DNA of 64,000 nucleotides from Cryobacterium soli (GTDB lineage: Bacteria; Actinomycetota; Actinomycetes; Actinomycetales; Microbacteriaceae). Position 1 is the first letter of the stretch, and each line of letters begins with the position of its first letter. The notes beneath the pieces are model-generated. The model was given only the letters and a program-made list of their open reading frames with translations. It did no database searches and was not told the DNA's origin. Both the position numbers and the translations under genes were made by a program. Location of the stretch: NCBI RefSeq assembly GCF_003611035.1, contig NZ_CP030033.1, positions 1,426,001-1,490,000 on the forward strand. Reading direction: 5' to 3'. Below are positions 60,303-64,000 of the stretch, one piece after another.

Positions 60303-60791
60303 ATGTCGCGAAGATTTTCGCTAGCCACCCGAACAACTGTTGGCTTGATGGGCGGGCTCGTTTCAGCGTGGCTGCTGGCGGGGTGCAGCCTCCTCGAGCT
60401 GAGGACGTCGTCTCCCGACGAGGTCGAGACAGCGAACCTGCGGATCTCAGCTGATCAGATCAGCTACTCCTTCGACGGCTACTGCGGAGTCGGAGTGAAA
60501 ATCGAGAACGTCAGCCCCACGCCGATCGAGTTCAACGAAAGCGACCTTGCAGTCTTCGACGGCTCAAGCTCGACCGAGTGGGATCTTCCCTTTGGCGGTC
60601 GCGCCGGATCAGTGACGCCGGAGCACCGAGGTTATGCAATCGGCGAGTTCCCCTCGATCATCGAGCCGGGCGGCACCGCTACGGATGCCTTCGTCGTGTA
60701 CTGCAAGGAAGGCAACACGTACACAGTCACCGTCGCCTCATTCGACGGCGACAGCGCCTCATTCGATTTCACCAGCACGCCAGGCGGTTGA
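60303..60791 (+). CDS. Predicted lipoprotein with an Ig-like domain layout
   Basis: A 162-residue protein. The signal peptide ends in a lipobox (AWLLAGC, Cys near residue 29). The mature domain has two Cys (YCGVGV and VYCKEG) and alternating beta segments (VGVKIENVSPTPIEFNESDL; TATDAFVVYCKEGNTYTVTV), resembling secreted DUF4352/DUF4232-type domains. TATGCT ends six bases before the ATG at 60303, in leaderless geometry. Confidence 0.7.
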   Translation: MSRRFSLATRTTVGLMGGLVSAWLLAGCSLLELRTSSPDEVETANLRISADQISYSFDGYCGVGVKIENVSPTPIEFNESDLAVFDGSSSTEWDLPFGGRAGSVTPEHRGYAIGEFPSIIEPGGTATDAFVVYCKEGNTYTVTVASFDGDSASFDFTSTPGG

Positions 60792-60877
60792 CATGGGCGC
60801 AACTACGATCGGGCTCCAGCGGGCTCCTGCTGGTCGTCGTCCTGTGCATCTGCGCCGGGCTGTTGTTCGGCGTATAG
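60788..60877 (+). CDS. Possible 29-residue membrane peptide overlapping the lipoprotein stop
   Basis: A TTG overlaps the preceding stop (TTGA) and opens a short frame with one clear hydrophobic helix, GLLLVVVLCICAGLLFGV. It could be a coupled small membrane protein or the remnant of a longer C-terminus. No separate ribosome site is visible. Confidence 0.25.
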   Translation: MTWAQLRSGSSGLLLVVVLCICAGLLFGV

Positions 60878-61212
60878 GTGCCGGGTTGTTGCGTATGGGT
60901 ATCCGCGTGCGGGCGCCGACTCCTTCTCTGAGCCCTTGAAGTGAACCTATTCCGTGCGCTCGCGGATGCGCATACGGGCGAGTATCCCGAAATGGGGGCA
61001 GAACGCGAGGATCGGGGACCAGAAGTGGATGGAGCTTGCCATTACAGTCGCAAAAGGAGCCGTGTTGTTCTTTCGCCCGGACAGAGGAGGACGATCAGAC
61101 GACCCGCTCCGTTGTTCCAACGCCAATGCAACTGCGGATAGGACCTGATGCGGATCGACTGCGCACCTTCGCCAGGCGACTAGGCATGTTCAGCGTCGTT
61201 GGCTAGAGACCC
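60878..61212 (+). other. Gene-poor stretch
   Basis: About 335 bp with no convincing gene. A 64-codon frame (60954-61148, GTG start, contains WMELAITVAKGAVLFF) may be a gene remnant. No copy of the array module is recognisable. Confidence 0.35.
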
Positions 61213-61253
61213 TAGATACCCCGTCTGTCCGTTTCGTTCAAAGGATTCGCCGT
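61213..61253 (+). promoter_or_regulatory. Shared leader of the first paralogous lipoprotein
   Basis: TAGATA hexamer, then TTCAAAGGATTCGCCG with a ribosome site (AAAGGA) 8 bases before the ATG. The same arrangement, with few changes, precedes the gene at 62548. Confidence 0.5.
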
Positions 61254-62408
61254 ATGCGCACGACCCGGACTGGCCGCATCGCCCTCACGCCGGGTGTTTT
61301 GCTCGTCATCGTGGTCCTCAGCGGATGCACCGCGGGGCGCCCGATAGAACCGTCAGCGTCAGTCGCACCAACACCAGCGGCAGCGAGCGTGTACACCTGC
61401 GACGACATTGCCGCCCTCGATGACGTGGCACCCGTTTTCGTCACCGCCGACGGAACCGCGCCGACCCCGGTTGCCGCGATCCAGCCAGCGCTTAACCTCA
61501 TTGACTACGCCGTGCCAGCCCTGGGCGGTCTGTCCTGCTCCTGGCGGGTCGGCCCGGCGGCAACCACTCCGTTGTACGACCCCGTCGATTTCGACTGGGC
61601 TTACGTCAGCGTCAAGGTAGTTCCCGGCGGCGCCGACTCCTGGGCGCCCAACACGGTGGGCGACGACGCCTTATCGGTCGGCGACGGCCCTTTCGACACC
61701 GCGATGACCATCGGAGGCATTGAAGCGGCGACCGGGTGCGGCTACGACACCGGCTGCTTCATCAGCGCGCCGGTCGGCGATGCCTGGGTCGAAATCGTGT
61801 TGAGCACGAACTGGATCCAACGCGACGGTTGGTATTTCTCCGGGCTGACGCCCGACGCGATCCTGGCGCAGATGCAGCCGCTCGCGGCATCCGTTTTCAC
61901 CGCTCTGACGGATGCTCAGCCCGGCCAGTTGGTCTGGCCGACGGTCGATCTGGTCGAACACGAACCGGACTGCACCCGCGCGCTCGGGTCGGAGGGCATC
62001 GCCACGGCCCTCGGCGTCGACTCGCTCGACTACGAAGTCCGGTCCGTATCAAGCGGCTCGACCTCCTTCGAAAACTACGTGTCGCAGCGGTCCGAGGTAT
62101 TCAACTGCGCTGTGCAGGCCGACGGCGTCCCGGTCGACTTGATCGCCGCCGGGGTTCTGGGTACGTCGGTCACGGTCGGTTACGACCTGGCCGGACTCGT
62201 CGACACGATGGTCTCCACACCAGACAGCCAGGCCCTGCCGACGATTGCGCTGAAGGGCGCGGTCGAGGGTGAGCACGCCGTGCAGATGTGCTCCGACATA
62301 ACACCGTTCTGCATCGTGATCTTCTCACTCGGCCAGTCGGCCTACCAGGTCGCGTCGAACAGCGACACGGTGGCTATCGCCGAAGCGATCATCGCCCACA
62401 CCCGCTAG
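61254..62408 (+). CDS. Predicted lipoprotein, 384 residues
   Basis: Signal peptide with lipobox (VIVVLSGC, Cys near residue 25), an Ala/Pro linker, then two apparently related halves. Each half begins with a Cys-Asp or Asp-Cys segment (YTCDDIAAL; EPDCTRALG) and includes further Cys (LSCSWRVG, CGYDTGC, FNCAV, MCSDITPFC), so several disulfides are likely. The halves resemble the DUF3558-like layout of actinobacterial lipoproteins, at low certainty. The first 15 residues and leader are shared with the next gene. Confidence 0.72.
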   Translation: MRTTRTGRIALTPGVLLVIVVLSGCTAGRPIEPSASVAPTPAAASVYTCDDIAALDDVAPVFVTADGTAPTPVAAIQPALNLIDYAVPALGGLSCSWRVGPAATTPLYDPVDFDWAYVSVKVVPGGADSWAPNTVGDDALSVGDGPFDTAMTIGGIEAATGCGYDTGCFISAPVGDAWVEIVLSTNWIQRDGWYFSGLTPDAILAQMQPLAASVFTALTDAQPGQLVWPTVDLVEHEPDCTRALGSEGIATALGVDSLDYEVRSVSSGSTSFENYVSQRSEVFNCAVQADGVPVDLIAAGVLGTSVTVGYDLAGLVDTMVSTPDSQALPTIALKGAVEGEHAVQMCSDITPFCIVIFSLGQSAYQVASNSDTVAIAEAIIAHTR

Positions 62409-62507
62409 TGGTCATGTTTGCAAGTTCGTCGAGGGTTATTGACTGTCCGGCACCGCGCCACTGTCAATGGACGACAGCCCCCATCGCCTGACTGGCAAAA
62501 GAGACCT

Positions 62508-62547
62508 TAGATGCACCTTCTGTCCGTTCATTCAAAGGATTCGCCGC
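62508..62547 (+). promoter_or_regulatory. Shared leader of the second paralogous lipoprotein
   Basis: TAGATG hexamer and TTCAAAGGATTCGCCG before ATG 62548, nearly the same as before the gene at 61254. Confidence 0.5.
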
Positions 62548-63156
62548 ATGCTCAAGACCCGGACTGACCGCATAGCCCTCACCGCGCTGCTGATGCTGCC
62601 CACTCTCGCGCTCGTAGGATGCGCCGAAGGGGCCGCCGAGGCTCCGGAGCCCACTGTGGCCAGCGCACCCGCGTCGAGCTCGACCCCGACTGCAACCCCC
62701 CAAGCCGAAGCGGCGGAACCTGTGTGGCCAAACGACCGGTGTCAGGACGAACAGCTCGCCGCTGAGCTTGTGGAGCGTCCCGCGCTTTCTACAGCGACCC
62801 GGGAGGGGCTCGCGATCGTGCTCACGAACGTGTCGGAGCAATCCTGCTCCTACTACGGGGGACCAGGAGTGCTGTTGCTCGGCGCCGACGGCACCAATCT
62901 GGCCAGCCGTGACGACAAGATATTGGGCCCCATCGAGCCGGAGGCCGGGACGCTCGCCCCGGGCGAGTCGGCCCAGGTGGAAGCGCTCCTCACGTACGTC
63001 GCCACGTACGACTGCACGCCGGCGACCGTGACGACCATCCGGGTGCTCGTCACATCGGACGGTGCTGGCCCGGGCATCGACGCGCCAGCCGATCTGCAGG
63101 TCTGCGGCGATGCTTGGACCGACTTCACGGTCGGGTCACTCGTTCCTGCATCCTGA
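62548..63156 (+). CDS. Predicted lipoprotein with a DUF4232-like domain
   Basis: A 202-residue protein. The signal peptide (MLKTRTDRIALTALLMLPTL) ends in LALVGC (Cys near 26), then an Ala/Pro/Thr linker and a C-terminal domain with the DUF4232 pattern: RCQDEQLAAEL, FLTNV-like VLTNVSEQSCSYYGGPGVLL, and a late Cys (LQVCGDAW). Function unknown; DUF4232 domains are secreted beta-sandwich folds. The upstream in-frame start at 62467 is not used because the ribosome site is at 62548. Confidence 0.75.
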   Translation: MLKTRTDRIALTALLMLPTLALVGCAEGAAEAPEPTVASAPASSSTPTATPQAEAAEPVWPNDRCQDEQLAAELVERPALSTATREGLAIVLTNVSEQSCSYYGGPGVLLLGADGTNLASRDDKILGPIEPEAGTLAPGESAQVEALLTYVATYDCTPATVTTIRVLVTSDGAGPGIDAPADLQVCGDAWTDFTVGSLVPAS

Positions 63157-63222
63157 CTCCGCCGGATGCCGCGCTGCGCTCGGCAGGCAGTCGTCCTGTC
63201 GAGACTGCACATCTGAAGCACT

Positions 63223-63264
63223 GTCTCGTTACTCATGTGTGTCATATCCCATGGGTTACGTGAC
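63223..63264 (+). repeat. Array module 7 (42 bp)
   Basis: Begins GTCTCGTTAC, core GTCATATCCC then ATGGGTTACGTGAC. No right module follows; the next gene's stop lies 5 bp away. Confidence 0.85.
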
Positions 63265-63268
63265 GCAG

Positions 63269-63646
63269 CTAGTCAGCGTCCCATGCCCGTTTTGGTGGGG
63301 AGTTGGAGTATGCCCACAGCACCATACTCATCATGAACGCAAGAACGCCACTCCCCATCAAGCCCATCGCGGGCACTACCAGGTACGGACTGAAAGTGCT
63401 CCTCTCCGGCATTAAATATATCCAGAGTCCGCATGAGAACCCAGTGGCGGAGACGAGCAGTGCGGTCGGGCCGAACCGCAAGAAATGCCAGAGGACTCCG
63501 CGTGGTGGGGTTTCGGTGTTTGCTAAGCGGTTGTTCATGTGCTGGGCGAGAAGCCACCAAGTGAATATTGCCGGGGTGAGGGTCAATGAGATAGCGAGGA
63601 CGAGCCAGAACACAACTGAACCAACGGGAGACTCCACTGGATCCAC
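63269..63646 (-). CDS. Membrane protein with three or four helices, cassette 7
   Basis: A 125-residue protein with helices VVFWLVLAISLTLTPAIFTW, GPTALLVSATGFSCGLWIYL and VVPAMGLMGSGVLAFMMSMV. Unknown family. GTG 63646 is chosen for the GAGGAGG about 11 bases upstream; the frame is open to 63685 with a TTG start. It fills the segment between modules 7 and 8 almost completely. Confidence 0.6.
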   Translation of the reverse strand: MDPVESPVGSVVFWLVLAISLTLTPAIFTWWLLAQHMNNRLANTETPPRGVLWHFLRFGPTALLVSATGFSCGLWIYLMPERSTFSPYLVVPAMGLMGSGVLAFMMSMVLWAYSNSPPKRAWDAD

Positions 63647-63741
63647 CGAATCACTACCCTCCTCGTGCCATCGCACTATGTGCAAACCCTCGCTGAGCGT
63701 ACAAAAAAGTCATCTGGCCCGAGCACGAACTAAGACGAGAT

Positions 63742-63867
63742 GTCTCGTATCTTATGTGCCTCGTATCCCATGGGTTTCGAGACAAAGGAGACCGCCTGTG
63801 CGGCGATCGAGCTGCAGGTCATTTGTCTCGCATCTGGACCTGTCTCGAATCCGTAGGGTTGCGAGAC
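63742..63867 (+). repeat. Array element 8, full length (126 bp)
   Basis: Left module 63742-63783 starts GTCTCGTATC and ends CCATGGGTTTCGAGAC. The spacer is 41 bp. Right module 63825-63867 starts GTCTCGCATC and ends GTAGGGTTGCGAGAC. The remaining 133 bp to the window edge show no gene. Confidence 0.9.
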
Positions 63868-64000
63868 ACAGATCGTTGCCGTGAGAGCAGCGCTGCGAAT
63901 CGCCGCGAAACGAAACTGGTCAACCGTCAGGTTTGCGAGTAGTTGCGTTCCTTTCGGAGCGAAGTGTGCGCAATTATCAGAGGGCTAATGGGCACGCAAT

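Noticed and set aside
55755..63867. Repeat array as a CRISPR locus
   Set aside because: Repeats are 42 bp but lie 0.3-4 kb apart with genes between them, vary in sequence, and there are no cas genes.
55755..63867. Array as a classical integron
   Set aside because: No tyrosine recombinase is present, and the elements lack the attC R-box/L-box core (GTTRRRY). Only the arrangement is integron-like.
58080..63867. 125-bp elements as MITEs
   Set aside because: They have inverted ends (GTCTC and GAGAC), but no target duplications were seen at the three full copies, and all copies share one orientation. This remains the main alternative.
54940..64000. Direct repeat of the tRNA-Arg 3' end as an attachment site
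   Set aside because: No copy of the tRNA 3' end was found in the rest of the window; it could lie beyond the right edge.

Overview
The window looks like a high-GC actinobacterial chromosome. Gene order (argS - DUF2993 - lysA - hom - thrC - thrB - rho - prfA, and sua5 - wecA - atpI-like - atpBEFHAGDC), the actinobacterial Rho with a long Arg/Asn/Gln-rich insertion, and the HNH/DUF222 protein point to the family Microbacteriaceae (Cryobacterium-like). The genus is inferred from gene content only.

Layout. (1) 1-12261, minus strand: a signalling and secretion-type operon of FHA protein, PP2C phosphatase, receptor Ser/Thr kinase, a giant 1975-residue Ig-like/FnIII membrane protein, MoxR ATPase, DUF58 protein and a TgpA-like membrane protein cut by the left edge. 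Most junctions overlap by 4-11 bases. (2) 12404-16459: Lrp/AsnC regulator with a class III aminotransferase, a DUF4192 protein, and a SatP-type acetate transporter. (3) 16470-17994: a complete IS30-family element with inverted ends and a 3-bp target duplication. (4) 18012-25748: heterodimeric ABC exporter, aldo/keto reductase, ogt-tag alkylation-repair pair, malate dehydrogenase and yaaA. (5) 25769-36794: the F1Fo ATP synthase operon, preceded on the minus strand by atpI-like, wecA, sua5, a GNAT and prmC. (6) 36942-40782: cysK-cysE, a 2-oxoglutarate oxygenase, LysE and a GNAT, lying between prmC and prfA. (7) 40855-52371: prfA, rho, the threonine/lysine genes, a DUF2993 protein and argS. (8) 52415-54959: a lipoprotein, an HNH protein and tRNA-Arg(CCG).

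(9) 54991 to the right edge is an accessory region and the most unusual part of the window. A small resolvase-family serine recombinase sits directly after tRNA-Arg. Its upstream region carries a perfect 26-bp palindrome. To the right follow eight copies of a 42-bp module, all in the same orientation and all exactly 42 bp, each built on a palindromic core centred on CCCATGGG. In three copies a second, related 43-bp module follows after 40-41 bp, giving a 125-126 bp element. The elements separate short segments that hold one or a few small genes, mostly predicted membrane proteins and lipoproteins, in either orientation and often with their own promoter. The architecture resembles an integron cassette array, but with a serine recombinase in place of the tyrosine recombinase IntI and with res-like sites in place of attC. 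This function is inferred and untested; the array appears to run past the right edge.

Several genes in the window (the Lrp gene, ogt, the 52415 lipoprotein and several cassette genes) have a -10-like hexamer exactly six bases before the start codon, consistent with leaderless transcription.
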